Shown piece by piece: positions 47,099 to 56,464 of a stretch of DNA of 64,000 nt (position 1 is its first letter; each line of letters begins with the position of its first letter). The stretch is from Novosphingobium percolationis (GTDB lineage Bacteria; Pseudomonadota; Alphaproteobacteria; Sphingomonadales; Sphingomonadaceae): NCBI RefSeq assembly GCF_020179425.1, contig NZ_JAILYM010000004.1, forward strand, positions 248,001-312,000, read 5' to 3'. The position numbers and the translations under genes are program-made. A model generated the notes under the pieces. The model saw only the letters and a list, made by a program, of their open reading frames with translations, was not told the DNA's origin and did no database searches.

Positions 47099-48262
47099 AT
47101 GGCTCGACAGATCAACCGCCTCAGCGCAACCAAGGTGCGCACCCTCAACGCCCCGGGCCGTTACGCCGACGGTGCCGGCCTGTACCTCGAGATCGGTAAG
47201 ACCGGGGCAAAAACCTGGTGCTACCTGTATCAGTGGGCAGGGAAAACACGCCAGAAGGGCCTCGGCCCGGTGCGCCTGACAGGCTTGGCCGAAGCCCGCG
47301 AGAAGGCACGGTACCTTGCAAAGCTGGTTGCGGAGGGAATAGACCCGGTCTCCCCCCGTGCCGCAGCCAAGGCTTCGGGCAAGCCCACCTTTGGCACTGT
47401 CGCGACCCAGCTCATCAATGATCGCGAAAGCGGGTGGAAGAACCTCAAGCACCGCCAGCAGTGGCGCAACACGCTTGAGACCTATGCCTCCTCGATCTGG
47501 GCCACTCCGGTGGACGCGGTCGAGGTCGAAGATATCGTCCAGGTCCTGCGCCCCATCTGGCACGCGAAAGCAGAAACGGCGAAGCGAGTTCGCGGACGCA
47601 TGTTCACCGTGCTGAATGCAGCCAAGGTCCTGGGCCATCGCTCAGGGGAGAACCCGGCCGACATCGCCAACATCGAGCCGATCCTGGGACGTCGGCGCAA
47701 GGGCGTGAAGCGGCATCACCCGGCGATGCCCTTTGTTGATGTCCCTTGCTTCCTGAAGGACATCAGCACGCAGAGCAGCATGGGCGCAAGGGCCCTCGAA
47801 TTGCTTATCCATACGGCAACTCGCACGAACGAAGTGCTCGGTGCCCGTTGGAAGGAATTCGATCTCGAGAACGCTTTGTGGGTGATCCCCGGTTCGCGAA
47901 TGAAGAAGGGCATCGAGCACCGCGTCCCGCTGAGCACGCAGGTCGTGACATTTCTGAAGACCCTGCCCCGTGGGTCCGAGTTCGTTTTTCCGGGCCAGAA
48001 GGAACGCATGCCGTGCTCCAACATGATCATGAGCATGGTCATGCGCCGAAAGGGGCTCAGTCACTACACGGTCCACGGGTTCCGCTCGTCGTTCCGCGAT
48101 TGGTGCGGCGAAGTTGCTGACGTTCCGCGTGAGATTGCCGAACAGGCACTGGCACATCAGGTGGGCAACGAAGTGGAGCTGGCCTACCGCCGGGGGGACT
48201 CACTGGCTCGACGACAGATCCTCATGCAGGACTGGTCGAACTACCTGACAGGCGAGGTCTGA
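47099..48262 (+). CDS. int: Tyrosine-type site-specific integrase (P4/DUF4102 family)
   Basis: A 387-aa recombinase. The N-terminal DUF4102 arm-binding domain opens with INRLSATKVRTLNAPGRYAD, then a core-binding SAM-like domain and the catalytic domain with Arg in TATRTNEVLGARW, the H-x-x-R box VHGFRSSFRDW, the late His (ALAH) and the nucleophile Tyr in LAYRRGD. It integrates the island at the tRNA-Ser 3' end about 185 bp downstream. All catalytic residues are present, so the enzyme appears functional. Confidence 0.95.
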   Translation: MARQINRLSATKVRTLNAPGRYADGAGLYLEIGKTGAKTWCYLYQWAGKTRQKGLGPVRLTGLAEAREKARYLAKLVAEGIDPVSPRAAAKASGKPTFGTVATQLINDRESGWKNLKHRQQWRNTLETYASSIWATPVDAVEVEDIVQVLRPIWHAKAETAKRVRGRMFTVLNAAKVLGHRSGENPADIANIEPILGRRRKGVKRHHPAMPFVDVPCFLKDISTQSSMGARALELLIHTATRTNEVLGARWKEFDLENALWVIPGSRMKKGIEHRVPLSTQVVTFLKTLPRGSEFVFPGQKERMPCSNMIMSMVMRRKGLSHYTVHGFRSSFRDWCGEVADVPREIAEQALAHQVGNEVELAYRRGDSLARRQILMQDWSNYLTGEV

Positions 48263-48317
48263 TGCTCTGGCGCTTCGGTCGCTCGTCAAGGGCGACCGAT
48301 GCGCGCCTAGGCCGACC

Positions 48318-48333
48318 CCAAAAACGACCCCAA
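48318..48333. repeat. Putative integrase arm site (right)
   Basis: AAAAACGACCCCAAAT, identical to 24181-24196 in the same orientation, inside each island end. This repeat type often lies between P4-like integrases and their att sites. Confidence 0.55.
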
Positions 48334-48445
48334 ATTGCGTCACCGATACCGGAGAACCACCGCAAACAACGGCGCACCGACCAGCTGCTTAAGTTGCGGT
48401 TTTTCGGGGATTTTCGCTCAGGGAGAAATCTGCGCACACGCAGGT

Positions 48446-48462
48446 ATGGCGGAGACGGAGGG
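48446..48462. repeat. attR of genomic island
   Basis: The second copy of ATGGCGGAGACGGAGGG, here part of the intact tRNA-Ser gene. Confidence 0.9.
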
Positions 48463-48539
48463 ATTCGAACCCTCGGTACCGGATTTACCAGTACGACGGT
48501 TTAGCAAACCGTTGGTTTCAGCCACTCACCCACGTCTCC
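48447..48539 (-). tRNA. tRNA-Ser (anticodon GCT)
   Basis: 93 nt with encoded CCA. Acceptor GGAGACG pairs with CGTCTCC; the discriminator is G. The anticodon stem-loop GGTTTGCTAAACC gives anticodon GCT, decoding AGC/AGU. A long variable arm (GTACTGGTAAATCCGGTAC) is typical of serine tRNAs, and the T-loop is GTTCGAATC. Its 3' end is the island attachment site. Confidence 0.97.
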
Positions 48540-48764
48540 GGATCGCAGCGGCGAGCGCGGCCTATAGCGGGCGATTTCGGGGGGAGCAAGGGCGCTTGCC
48601 GGAAATAATCGCGCGGGCCCGAACGCGCGTGCAGCGGGGCATCCGGGCGCAAAATCGACTCGGCTCATCGCCGGTTCATTGTGCCGGGGCGACCATCGCC
48701 TGCACTGGAGCCTTGCGGGCGATGCGTCGCTTTGGCAGGCCCGGATGGGATGGGAACACCGAAC

Positions 48765-49559
48765 ATGAAACTTCACCGCCGCATCGCGCTTGCCGCTGCC
48801 GGCCTTGCCCTGCTCGCCGGAACCACCGTATCGGCGCAGGTCCGCTCGATCGACCCGAACGAGGCGATCGATGCGGATCTCAACCAGCCGGCGCCGATGC
48901 CTACGCCCACGCCGCAGGCCCGGATCGATCAGGCCGCACCCGTCGGCACCGAAGCGCAGACCCCGAAGCCGCTGCCGCCGCTGGTGGATGCGGCAGCCGC
49001 AGTTCCCGCCACGTCGGCACCCCTGCCCGTGACGACCACGCCGCCCCCGCCTGCGGGCACACAAGGGACGCCAGCAGGCACCTACAAGGAAGACGACCTG
49101 ATCGGCGCGGCCGAGGGCGTGTTCGGCAAGGGCGCGCGCGGCCTTGCGTTGATGATCCGCGACATCCTGAAGAAGCAGGGCGAGCCGATCGGCTACATCA
49201 CCGGGCGCGAGGCGGGCGGCGCGGTCGTCGTCGGGCTGCGCTATGGCTCGGGCACGCTGCACCACAAGATCGAAGGCGATCAGCCGGTCTACTGGACCGG
49301 GCCCTCGGTCGGGCTCGACCTTGGCGCGAACGCCGCCAACACCTTCGTGCTGGTCTACAACCTGCACGACACCGGCGACCTGTTCCACCGCTATGGCGCG
49401 GGCGAGGGGCAGGCCTACCTCGTCGGCGGGTTCAACGTCAGCTACCTGCGCCGCGAGGACGTGGTGCTGATCCCGGTGCGAATGGGCGCGGGGCTAAGGC
49501 TCGGGCTCAACGCCGGGTACATGAAGTTCAGCCGCAAGCAGAACTGGATGCCGTTCTGA
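48765..49559 (+). CDS. DUF1134 family exported protein
   Basis: A 264-aa protein with a signal peptide (MKLHRRIALAAAGLALLAGT), then a Pro/Thr-rich low-complexity linker (about residues 45-105) and the DUF1134 domain with RGLALMIRDILKKQGEPIGY and VGLDLGANAANTFVLVYNL. Family role unknown; probably a periplasmic or outer-membrane-associated protein with an internal hydrophobic core. The start at 48765 is chosen because it begins the signal peptide. Confidence 0.85.
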   Translation: MKLHRRIALAAAGLALLAGTTVSAQVRSIDPNEAIDADLNQPAPMPTPTPQARIDQAAPVGTEAQTPKPLPPLVDAAAAVPATSAPLPVTTTPPPPAGTQGTPAGTYKEDDLIGAAEGVFGKGARGLALMIRDILKKQGEPIGYITGREAGGAVVVGLRYGSGTLHHKIEGDQPVYWTGPSVGLDLGANAANTFVLVYNLHDTGDLFHRYGAGEGQAYLVGGFNVSYLRREDVVLIPVRMGAGLRLGLNAGYMKFSRKQNWMPF

Positions 49560-49662
49560 GCACTGGCGTTCCGCAGCCGTAAAACCAAAATCAGGGGTTG
49601 CGGCCCGCCCCAAGCAGCGGCATGGCGCGGGCGATTTCCATACCGGACAGGAGGGTCCGCCC

Positions 49663-50835
49663 ATGCTCGAAAACCTTGCCGCCCAGCCCGCAGACGCGCT
49701 GCTTGCCCTGATCAAGCTCTACAACGCCGATCCGCGCGCCGACAAGATCGACCTGGGCGTCGGCGTCTATCGCACCGGCGAAGGCGCGACCCCGGTGTTC
49801 AAGGCGATCAAGGCCGCCGAGGCCAAGCTGCTCGCCGATCAGGATTCGAAGGCCTATCTCGGGCCCGAAGGCGACATGGGCTTCGTCCACGCGCTGATCC
49901 CGCACGTGTTCGGCGCGGACTTCGACCGTTCGCGCGTCGAAGGGATGCAGTCGCCCGGCGGCACCGGCGCGGTGCGCCTTGCCATCGAAGTAGCCAAGCG
50001 TTCCGGCGTGAAGCGCATCCTGATGGGCACGCCTTCGTGGCCGAACCACGCGCAGATCGTCGCGGCGGTCGGCCTCGAACTCGTCACCTTCAAGCACACC
50101 ACTGCCGAAGGCACCGCCGATCTCGACGCGCTGCAGGCCGCGCTCGCGGCTGCGCAACCGGGCGATGCGGTGCTGCTGCACGGCTGCTGCCACAACCCGA
50201 CCGGCGTCGATTATACCGAGGCCCAGTGGGACGCGATCGCTTCCACGCTTTCGGACGGCAAGGTTCTGCCGATCATCGACCTTGCCTATCAGGGCCTCGG
50301 CGATGGCATGGAGGCGGATGCCTATGGCCTGCGCAAGGTGCTGGCCTCGGTATCGGAAGCGCTCGTCGCCTATTCATGCGACAAGAACTTCGGCCTCTAC
50401 CGTGACCGCGTCGGTGCATTCTATGCCGTGACGTCGGACGCCACGGCGCTCGCCAACGCAATGGCCAACGGCGCCACCGTCGCACGCGCCTCGTGGTCGA
50501 TGCCGCCCGATCATGGCGCGGCTGCGGTGCGCGTGATCCTGTCGGACGCCGACCTGACCGCGCTGTGGCTGGCCGAGCTGGACGAGATGCGCGACCGCAT
50601 GGCCTGGGTGCGCGCACGACTTGCCGCCGCACAGCAGGTGGGCAGTGTCAACATGGCCCCGCTCGGCGTGCAGAAGGGGCTGTTCTCGATGCTGCCGCTG
50701 ACCGGCGACCAGATCCTCGCCATCCGCGAAAAGCACGGCGTCTACATGGCGGGTTCGGGCCGCATCAACGCCGCGGGCCTGACCACCGGCAACATCGACA
50801 AGTTCATCGCCGCGCTGGGTGATGTTGCCCAGTGA
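49663..50835 (+). CDS. Aromatic/aspartate aminotransferase (class I/II)
   Basis: A 390-aa PLP enzyme of the aspartate/tyrosine aminotransferase family Ia: VGVYRTGEG, SPGGTGAVRLA, HGCCHNPTGVDYTEAQW, the PLP lysine in YSCDKNFGLYRDRVG, and SGRINAAGLT with the substrate-binding Arg. It transfers amino groups between aspartate or aromatic amino acids and 2-oxoglutarate. The ribosome site AGGAGG precedes the start. Confidence 0.95.
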   Translation: MLENLAAQPADALLALIKLYNADPRADKIDLGVGVYRTGEGATPVFKAIKAAEAKLLADQDSKAYLGPEGDMGFVHALIPHVFGADFDRSRVEGMQSPGGTGAVRLAIEVAKRSGVKRILMGTPSWPNHAQIVAAVGLELVTFKHTTAEGTADLDALQAALAAAQPGDAVLLHGCCHNPTGVDYTEAQWDAIASTLSDGKVLPIIDLAYQGLGDGMEADAYGLRKVLASVSEALVAYSCDKNFGLYRDRVGAFYAVTSDATALANAMANGATVARASWSMPPDHGAAAVRVILSDADLTALWLAELDEMRDRMAWVRARLAAAQQVGSVNMAPLGVQKGLFSMLPLTGDQILAIREKHGVYMAGSGRINAAGLTTGNIDKFIAALGDVAQ

Positions 50836-50873
50836 GGTGGGCCGCCTGATTTCAGGCGCGGACTGCGAAAACG

Positions 50874-50906
50874 AAAAGGGCGGGTGCCGAAAGGCCCCGC
50901 CCTTTT
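50874..50906. terminator. Bidirectional hairpin terminator
   Basis: Perfect stem AAAAGGGCGGG / CCCGCCCTTTT with an 11-nt loop, flanked by A and T runs. It separates the convergent aminotransferase and riboflavin genes. Confidence 0.8.
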
Positions 50907-50930
50907 CACGTTGGCGCTTTACGGGTGCCG

Positions 50931-51025
50931 GGCCCACCCCTGTCGCCTCCCGCCTGCGGGAGGGAAATGATAGCGCAGCGCAGGCCTGTTCCCCTCCCGC
51001 CTGCGGGAGGGGCTGGGGTGGGCCG
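50931..51025. repeat. Twin-palindrome intergenic repeat (REP-like), copy 2
   Basis: Two palindromes, CCTCCCGCCTGCGGGAGG (50946-50963) and CCCCTCCCGCCTGCGGGAGG-type (50991-51012), bounded by an outer inverted repeat GGCCCACCCC / GGGGTGGGCC. Same architecture as 15543-15629. Confidence 0.7.
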
Positions 51026-51041
51026 CCCCAAACGCTGCCTC

Positions 51042-51665
51042 TCACCCCTTGGCGCTGAGCGACTGCATCCGCTTGAGGTAGCGCGCCAGCACATCGATCT
51101 CGAGGTTGACCGCATCGCCCTGTACCAGCGCTCCGATGGTGGTCACTTCGGCCGTGTGCGGAATGATGTTGAGCGCGAAGTGGCACGAACCATCGGACTG
51201 GTCGGTCACTTCGTTGACGGTCAGCGAGGTGCCATCGACGGTGATCGAGCCCTTGGCCGCGATATAGGGTGCCAGATCGGAAGGCGCGGAAATGCCGATG
51301 CGGATCGAGCCGCCTTCGGGGCAGATCCCTACCACATGGCCCACGCCATCGACGTGCCCCGTCACGATGTGCCCGCCCAGTTCATCGCCAAGCTTCAGCG
51401 CGCCTTCGAGGTTCAGCTTTGCGCCTGGCGCCCAGTGCGCGGGCGCGGTGCAGGAAATCGTCTCGCCCGAAACGTCGACCGCAAACCACGCATCACCCGC
51501 CACGCCACCCCGGTCGACCACGGTCAGGCACACGCCCGAGCACGCGATCGATGCGCCGATGGCGATTTTCGCCGGGTCCATCGCGCAGGCGATGGTCATG
51601 CGCTTGTCGCCGCGATCCTCGATCCGCGTGATGGTGCCGATTTCGGTGACAATGCCGGTGAACAT
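51042..51665 (-). CDS. ribE: Riboflavin synthase, alpha subunit
   Basis: A 207-aa enzyme. The start MFTGIVTEIGTI is diagnostic, and the two lumazine-binding barrels repeat (IACSGVCLTVVD in the first, ITVDGTSLTVNEV in the second). It dismutates 6,7-dimethyl-8-ribityllumazine to riboflavin. AAGGAGA precedes the start at 51665. It lies 14 bp downstream of ribD. Confidence 0.95.
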   Translation of the reverse strand: MFTGIVTEIGTITRIEDRGDKRMTIACAMDPAKIAIGASIACSGVCLTVVDRGGVAGDAWFAVDVSGETISCTAPAHWAPGAKLNLEGALKLGDELGGHIVTGHVDGVGHVVGICPEGGSIRIGISAPSDLAPYIAAKGSITVDGTSLTVNEVTDQSDGSCHFALNIIPHTAEVTTIGALVQGDAVNLEIDVLARYLKRMQSLSAKG

Positions 51666-51679
51666 GGGGGAAATCTCCT

Positions 51680-52651
51680 TCAGCGGGCGCGGTCGTAGAC
51701 GTCGAGCGTGTCGCTGCCAAGCCGTCGCCGCACGGCATGGCGCCAGCGCCCATGCGCCTGCGCCAGCGAGGACAGACCGATGTCGCCGATACCGGGCAGG
51801 CCGCGACCGATGACGATCGGCGCGCGGTAGAGCAGCAGGCGGTCGACCATGTCGGCGGCCAGAAAGCTTGCCGCAGCCCCCGCGCCGCCTTCGACGTAGA
51901 GGTACTGCGCCGCGCCGAACGCTTGCGGCGCGGTGATGTCCGCCACCTTGCGCCAGCCATCGGGCGCGGTGCCGCGCGTCAGCGCCCAGCGCTCGGGGCT
52001 GCGCGATTCCAGTCCGGGCAGGCGCACGTCGAGCCGGGGAGAATCGGCGCGCAAGGTGCCGCCGCCAACCAGAATCGCATCCGCACGGGCACGCTCGACG
52101 TGGACGTGGGCGCGCGCCTCCACGCCCGTGATCCACTGGCTCGATCCGTCCGCCAGCGCGATGCAGCCGTCAAGCGAGGTGGCGAGCTTGAGCGTCACGT
52201 GCGGGCGGCCGAACCGGGCGCGGACAAGGTAGCCTTCGAGCGAAGCCTCTGCCGTTTCCGAACGCAGCAGGTCCACCGTGATGCCCGCCTTGCGCAGGCT
52301 TTCCATCCCGATCCCGGCGGTGCGCGGATCGGGGTCCGCGCAGCCGACGACCACCCGCGCAAGGCCGCTTTCGCGGACCAGCGAGGAGCACGACGGCCCT
52401 CGTTCGCTCTGGTGTGCGCAGGGCTCCAGCGTGACGTAGAGCGTGGCGCCTTGCGCCGCCTCGCCCGCCTGCGCCAGCGCCATCGCCTCGGCATGCGGGC
52501 GGCCACCGGCCTGCGTGAAGCCGCGCCCGACGACGCGGCCATCGCGCACGATCACCGCGCCCACGGCGGGATTGGGGCGGCTCAGCGGCCTTCCGCGCGC
52601 GGCGAGCGCGGCGGCGGCGTCGAGCCAGTCGTGGTCGCTGCGCCCCGCCAC
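51680..52651 (-). CDS. ribD: Bifunctional riboflavin biosynthesis deaminase/reductase
   Basis: A 323-aa enzyme. The N-terminal deaminase has the zinc motif HAEAMAL and PCAHQSERGPSC. The C-terminal reductase carries VTLKLATSLDGCIALADG and ADAILVGGGTLRADSP. It performs the second and third steps of riboflavin synthesis and forms an operon with ribE. No FMN riboswitch was recognised upstream. Confidence 0.95.
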   Translation of the reverse strand: MAGRSDHDWLDAAAALAARGRPLSRPNPAVGAVIVRDGRVVGRGFTQAGGRPHAEAMALAQAGEAAQGATLYVTLEPCAHQSERGPSCSSLVRESGLARVVVGCADPDPRTAGIGMESLRKAGITVDLLRSETAEASLEGYLVRARFGRPHVTLKLATSLDGCIALADGSSQWITGVEARAHVHVERARADAILVGGGTLRADSPRLDVRLPGLESRSPERWALTRGTAPDGWRKVADITAPQAFGAAQYLYVEGGAGAAASFLAADMVDRLLLYRAPIVIGRGLPGIGDIGLSSLAQAHGRWRHAVRRRLGSDTLDVYDRAR

Positions 52652-52660
52652 TATGCGGGA

Positions 52661-53134
52661 CTACTGCTTCTTGTCTTCGGCCGGGGGAACGGGCTTGCCG
52701 GTGATCTGGCGCAGCAGGGCCTCGTTCTTCGCCTGCTCGGCCCTCTTCTCGGCTTCGCGTTCGACCTTACCGTCGTCGTACATCTTCTGCGCGTCGAGGC
52801 CCGTGGCCGAGCCCACCGCCTTGTACATCTGGCGGATGTTCTCGGCGTGGCGCTCTTCCTCCGCAGCCTCGGCATCGGCCCTCTTCTGCGCGGCGATGTT
52901 CCCGGCCAGGATCTCCTTGTCGCTGCGGTCGGCGCGCCAGCTTTCGAAGTAGATCACCTTGGGCGGACGCGGCAATCCGCGCCCTTCCTGCTGGACCATC
53001 AGGTAGAAGATGCCGCCGGTGACGCAGGCCGCCATCAGCAGCGAGCGCGTGCGATGCTCGGTGGGCGCACCCAGGATGCGCCACAGGTCGGCAAAGGCGC
53101 GCAAGGGTCGGACGTTGGAGAAGAAGCCTTTCAT
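52661..53134 (-). CDS. Membrane-anchored coiled-coil hypothetical protein
   Basis: A 157-aa protein. One membrane segment (about residues 32-48, SLLMAACVTGGIFYLMV) is followed by a charged helical region rich in Ala/Glu/Lys (residues 70-150) likely to form a coiled coil outside the membrane. It is directly upstream of ribD on the same strand. No named family. Confidence 0.75.
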   Translation of the reverse strand: MKGFFSNVRPLRAFADLWRILGAPTEHRTRSLLMAACVTGGIFYLMVQQEGRGLPRPPKVIYFESWRADRSDKEILAGNIAAQKRADAEAAEEERHAENIRQMYKAVGSATGLDAQKMYDDGKVEREAEKRAEQAKNEALLRQITGKPVPPAEDKKQ

Positions 53135-53194
53135 CGGCGCCTAGATAGGAGCCTCGAACCGATTCCGCCAGTTGTCACGAAAGCGGGCCCGCGC

Positions 53195-53944
53195 TCAGCC
53201 GAAAAGACGGTAGAGCGAACGCCCCTCGCGCTTGAGCCAGCGGTTGGCATCCTCGATGCGCCCTTCGTACAGGTCGGCCAGATGCGCGTGGAACGCCGGG
53301 CTGTGATCGAAGTGGGTCATATGCGCCACTTCATGCGCCACCACCGAGCGCCGCACGAAGTCGGGCGCCATGATCAGCCGCCAGTTCATGCGGATCGACC
53401 CGTCCGAAGCGCAACTGCCCCACCGTCGCTGCGCGCGCGACAGGGCAAGGCGCGGCAGATCCTTGCCCGCGCGCGCGCAGTAGTGCGCCAGATCCCCAGC
53501 CATCAGCCGCATCGCCTCGGCCTCCAGCCAGCGGGCCAGCCGCCCGTGCAACCCGTCCTGCGGGCCGCCCAGCACCACCGCGCCATCGTCGAGCACAGGC
53601 TTGCGCGGCGCATCGGCCAGCCACAGGACCTGCACATGTTCGCCACGGTAGGGCAGCGCGCTGCCCGCCACCACGCTTTCGCGCTGGGGCATCCGGCCCA
53701 GCTGCGCGGCGAGCCAGTCGGCACGGTCGCGGGCAAAAGCCTCGGCATCGCCCACCCGGCCCCAACGCGGGATCGACACGCGCACTTCGCCGCCGTCAGG
53801 CGACAGCCGCAACGTCATCCGCCGCGCCTGCGCCAGCCTGCGGATCACCAGCGGCATTTCGCGCCCGGCAACCTCCATCGTGCGCGGGGCGATCGGCCTT
53901 GGCGCGACAGGCTCGCGCCCCGGACGCCGCAGCCAGTCGATCAC
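53195..53944 (-). CDS. YgjP/DUF45-type zinc metallopeptidase
   Basis: A 249-aa SprT-like/M48-type metalloprotease. The N-terminal part has RMTLRLSPDGGEVRVSIPRW; the zinc site is VVAHEVAHMTHFDHSPAFH (HExxH plus a downstream His), preceded by RRWGSCASDGSIRMNWRLI, the family signature. The GTG start at 53944 overlaps the stop of the upstream gene (GTGA). Confidence 0.9.
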   Translation of the reverse strand: MIDWLRRPGREPVAPRPIAPRTMEVAGREMPLVIRRLAQARRMTLRLSPDGGEVRVSIPRWGRVGDAEAFARDRADWLAAQLGRMPQRESVVAGSALPYRGEHVQVLWLADAPRKPVLDDGAVVLGGPQDGLHGRLARWLEAEAMRLMAGDLAHYCARAGKDLPRLALSRAQRRWGSCASDGSIRMNWRLIMAPDFVRRSVVAHEVAHMTHFDHSPAFHAHLADLYEGRIEDANRWLKREGRSLYRLFG

Positions 53945-54408
53945 GGAAGGAAGTCCTCGCCCAGCAGGTCTTCGGGATCGGGGATCACATGATCTTCCAG
54001 CGGCCCGGCCAGCACTTCGCTGATTGCGCGGCCCTTTACCGAAATACCCGCCGTGTGCACGGTCTCGCGATCGCCGCTGATGAGGTAGTGCCACGCGGGC
54101 AGCGGTTCATCGTCTGCGCGCAGGCGATAGGCGCAGGTCGGCGGCAGCCAGGCCACTTCGCGCACCAGCCGGGGGGTCAGCCGCAGGCAATCGGGCACCA
54201 GCGCCTTGCGGTGGCGATAGTCGGCGCAGCGCCCGGTCTTCACGTCGAGCAGGCGGCAGGCGACGTTGGTACGCCAGACGCGGCCCGTGTCCTCGTCCTC
54301 CAGCTTGTGCAGGCAGCACTGGCCGCAACCGTCGCACAGCGCTTCCCATTCGTCGCGGGTCAGCGCCTCGATCGGCTTTTCCCAGAAGTGGTCGCTCAAC
54401 GTACCCAT
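53941..54408 (-). CDS. YcgN-type cysteine cluster protein (UPF0260)
   Basis: A 155-aa protein with the cysteine cluster CDGCGQCCLHKLEDEDTG, then CRLLDVKTGRCADY and WLPPTCAYRL, which probably binds zinc or an iron-sulfur cluster. Function unknown. Its end is coupled to the metallopeptidase and its start overlaps the SCO gene by 13 bp. Confidence 0.9.
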   Translation of the reverse strand: MGTLSDHFWEKPIEALTRDEWEALCDGCGQCCLHKLEDEDTGRVWRTNVACRLLDVKTGRCADYRHRKALVPDCLRLTPRLVREVAWLPPTCAYRLRADDEPLPAWHYLISGDRETVHTAGISVKGRAISEVLAGPLEDHVIPDPEDLLGEDFLP

Positions 54409-55034
54409 TTGGCCAGTTCCGCCGCCACGGCCTTGCCGTCCTGTTCCGCCGGCAGCAGCGCGATGGGCTTGCCGTCCGGCCCCATCAGGTAGGCGGCGCG
54501 GCTGTGGTCCATCAGGTAGGCGTCGGGCGACGTACCGTCGCGCTTCTGGTAATAGACGGCAAAGGCCTTGGCGACTTTGGCAATCTGTTCGGGCGAGCCG
54601 GTCAGCCCGACCAGTTCGGGACCGAAATTGGCCGCGAACTTGCCGACGTTTTCCGGCGTGTCGCGCGCCGGGTCGACCGTGATGAACAGCGGCACGACCC
54701 TGGTTGCCAGCTCGGGCTTGTCCTTGGCGAAGGCGTGGAAGCCCTGCATCAGATGCTGCACGTCGAGCGGGCAGACATCAGGACAGAAGGTGTAGCCGAA
54801 ATAGATTACACGGTAGCGCCCCGCGAAATCGGCATAGCGCACCGCCTTGCCGTCCTTGCCCGTCAGCGTGAAGTCGCCGCCGATCGCCGCGCCTTCCAGC
54901 GGGGGGCGTTCGGCGGGCGCATTGCCCGAACAGGCAGAAAGCGCGAAGGCCAGCGCACTGGCAAGCGTTAGGAGGATCGAGCGGTTCTGCAGAGGGCGGG
55001 GCGCGAGATGTCGAGGCATGGCGCGCCGGTTCAT
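54396..55034 (-). CDS. SCO1/SenC family copper chaperone, lipoprotein
   Basis: A 212-aa thioredoxin-fold protein. The signal/lipobox ends ALSACSG; the copper motif is FCPDVCP and the late His is in LMDHSRAAYL. SCO proteins deliver copper to the CuA site of cytochrome c oxidase. The first of two possible ATGs is used (55034; the other is 55019). Confidence 0.92.
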   Translation of the reverse strand: MNRRAMPRHLAPRPLQNRSILLTLASALAFALSACSGNAPAERPPLEGAAIGGDFTLTGKDGKAVRYADFAGRYRVIYFGYTFCPDVCPLDVQHLMQGFHAFAKDKPELATRVVPLFITVDPARDTPENVGKFAANFGPELVGLTGSPEQIAKVAKAFAVYYQKRDGTSPDAYLMDHSRAAYLMGPDGKPIALLPAEQDGKAVAAELAKWVR

Positions 55035-55099
55035 GCTCTGCTAACCAGCCGCTTGCAAGGGGCGAACCCGCAAGGGGCGCCAACAGGAGGACGGCAACG

Positions 55100-55723
55100 G
55101 TGAACAAGTGGACCAGCTTCGCGCGGCATGGCGCGCTGGCGCTCGCGGCATTGGGCATGGGGCTTGCCGCCCCCGCCTCGGCGCAGTTCTCCGACAGCTA
55201 CAAGTTCCTCGAATCGGTCAAGAAGAAGGAGGCCGACAAGGTCACCGACCAGCTCAACGAGCCGGGCACCCAGATCGTCAACACGCGCGACATCACCACC
55301 GGCGAATCTGCGCTGCACATCGTCACCGCGCGCCGCGACCTGGTGTGGATGCAGTTCCTCGTCGGCAAGGGCGCCAACGTCAACATCCGCGACAACAAGG
55401 GCACCACCCCGCTGGTGCTGGCCTGCAACCTCGGCTTCATCGAGGGCGTGGACTTCCTGCTGGGCCAGGGCGCGCGGGTGGATGAGCCCAACAACACCGG
55501 CGAAACCCCGCTGATCAGCGCGGTCCACCGCCGCGACGTGGCGCTGGTGCGCGTGCTGCTGAAAGCGGGCGCCAATCCCGACCGTCCCGACAACTCGGGC
55601 CGCTCCGCGCGCGACTATGCCACGCTCGATGGCAAGGGCAGCGCGATGCTGAACGAACTGGAAAACGCGGCCAGGACCAAGGCAGCCCAGCCCGCCAAGA
55701 AGAGCTACGGCCCCTCTTTCTGA
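55100..55723 (+). CDS. Exported ankyrin-repeat protein
   Basis: A 207-aa protein with a GTG start behind AGGAGG, a signal peptide (about residues 1-28, ending ASAQF) and four ankyrin repeats (e.g. GESALHIVTARRDLVWMQFL, GETPLISAVHRRDVALVRVL). Probably a periplasmic protein-protein interaction module. Divergent from the SCO gene. Confidence 0.88.
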   Translation: MNKWTSFARHGALALAALGMGLAAPASAQFSDSYKFLESVKKKEADKVTDQLNEPGTQIVNTRDITTGESALHIVTARRDLVWMQFLVGKGANVNIRDNKGTTPLVLACNLGFIEGVDFLLGQGARVDEPNNTGETPLISAVHRRDVALVRVLLKAGANPDRPDNSGRSARDYATLDGKGSAMLNELENAARTKAAQPAKKSYGPSF

Positions 55724-55743
55724 TCGTCCCGAAAGGCATCGTC

Positions 55744-56394
55744 ATGGACACCCGCACGCTCGAAGACATCCGCATGGACCTCGCGCCGCTGGTCGCGCAG
55801 TCCGCCATGTTCGACGGCTGGAGTGATGCCGCTGTCACGGCAGCAGCGGAAAGCCTCGGCGTCGATCCCGCTGCGGCGCGCTTCGCCTTCGAAGGCAAGG
55901 CGATGACCATGATCGCGGCGTGGATCCACGCCATCGACCGCGACATGGCGCGCGAACTGCCCAACGCCCGCATCGGCAACCTGCCGATCCGCGAGCGCAT
56001 CCGCACCCTTGTCCAGTTCCGGCTCGATGCTCTGGTCGGCTGCGAGGAAGCGCTGCGGCTCGCCCTGATCGAGATGGCCCGCCCGCGCAATCTTGCCCGC
56101 GCCGCCCGGCTCGGCTGGGAAAGCGCCGATGCCATGTGGCGGCTGGCAGGCGATACCGCCACCGACTACAACCACTATACCAAGCGCGCCACGCTCGGCT
56201 CGATCTATGCCGCAACGCTGACCTATTTCGCGCAGGACAAGAGCGAGGACCACGCCGAGACCCGCGCCTTCCTCGCCCGCCGGATCGAGGACGTGATGAA
56301 GTTCGAAAAGGCCAAGGCCCGCGTCCTGCGCCCGCGCGAGGAGAGCTTCAGCATGACACGCCTGCTCGGCCGCCTGCGCTACCCGGCCACCTGA
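55744..56394 (+). CDS. COQ9 family protein
   Basis: A 216-aa helical protein related to COQ9, a lipid-binding partner in ubiquinone synthesis: RIGNLPIRERIRTLVQFRL and WESADAMWRLAGDTATDYN are the family signatures. In alphaproteobacteria the role is inferred from the eukaryotic homologue. 20 bp after the ankyrin gene. Confidence 0.85.
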   Translation: MDTRTLEDIRMDLAPLVAQSAMFDGWSDAAVTAAAESLGVDPAAARFAFEGKAMTMIAAWIHAIDRDMARELPNARIGNLPIRERIRTLVQFRLDALVGCEEALRLALIEMARPRNLARAARLGWESADAMWRLAGDTATDYNHYTKRATLGSIYAATLTYFAQDKSEDHAETRAFLARRIEDVMKFEKAKARVLRPREESFSMTRLLGRLRYPAT

Positions 56395-56416
56395 TCCGAT
56401 TTGACCTGCATCAACT

Positions 56417-56436
56417 ATTGCGAATGACTTGCAATT
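56417..56436 (+). promoter_or_regulatory. Fur-like box upstream of feoAB
   Basis: ATTGCGAATGACTTGCAATT, an inverted repeat of TTGC(G/A)A halves, matching the alphaproteobacterial Fur box type. It lies 29 bp before feoA, implying iron repression. Confidence 0.65.
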
Positions 56437-56464
56437 GTTGCGGCGCTGTGGCAGCGCCAAGGGC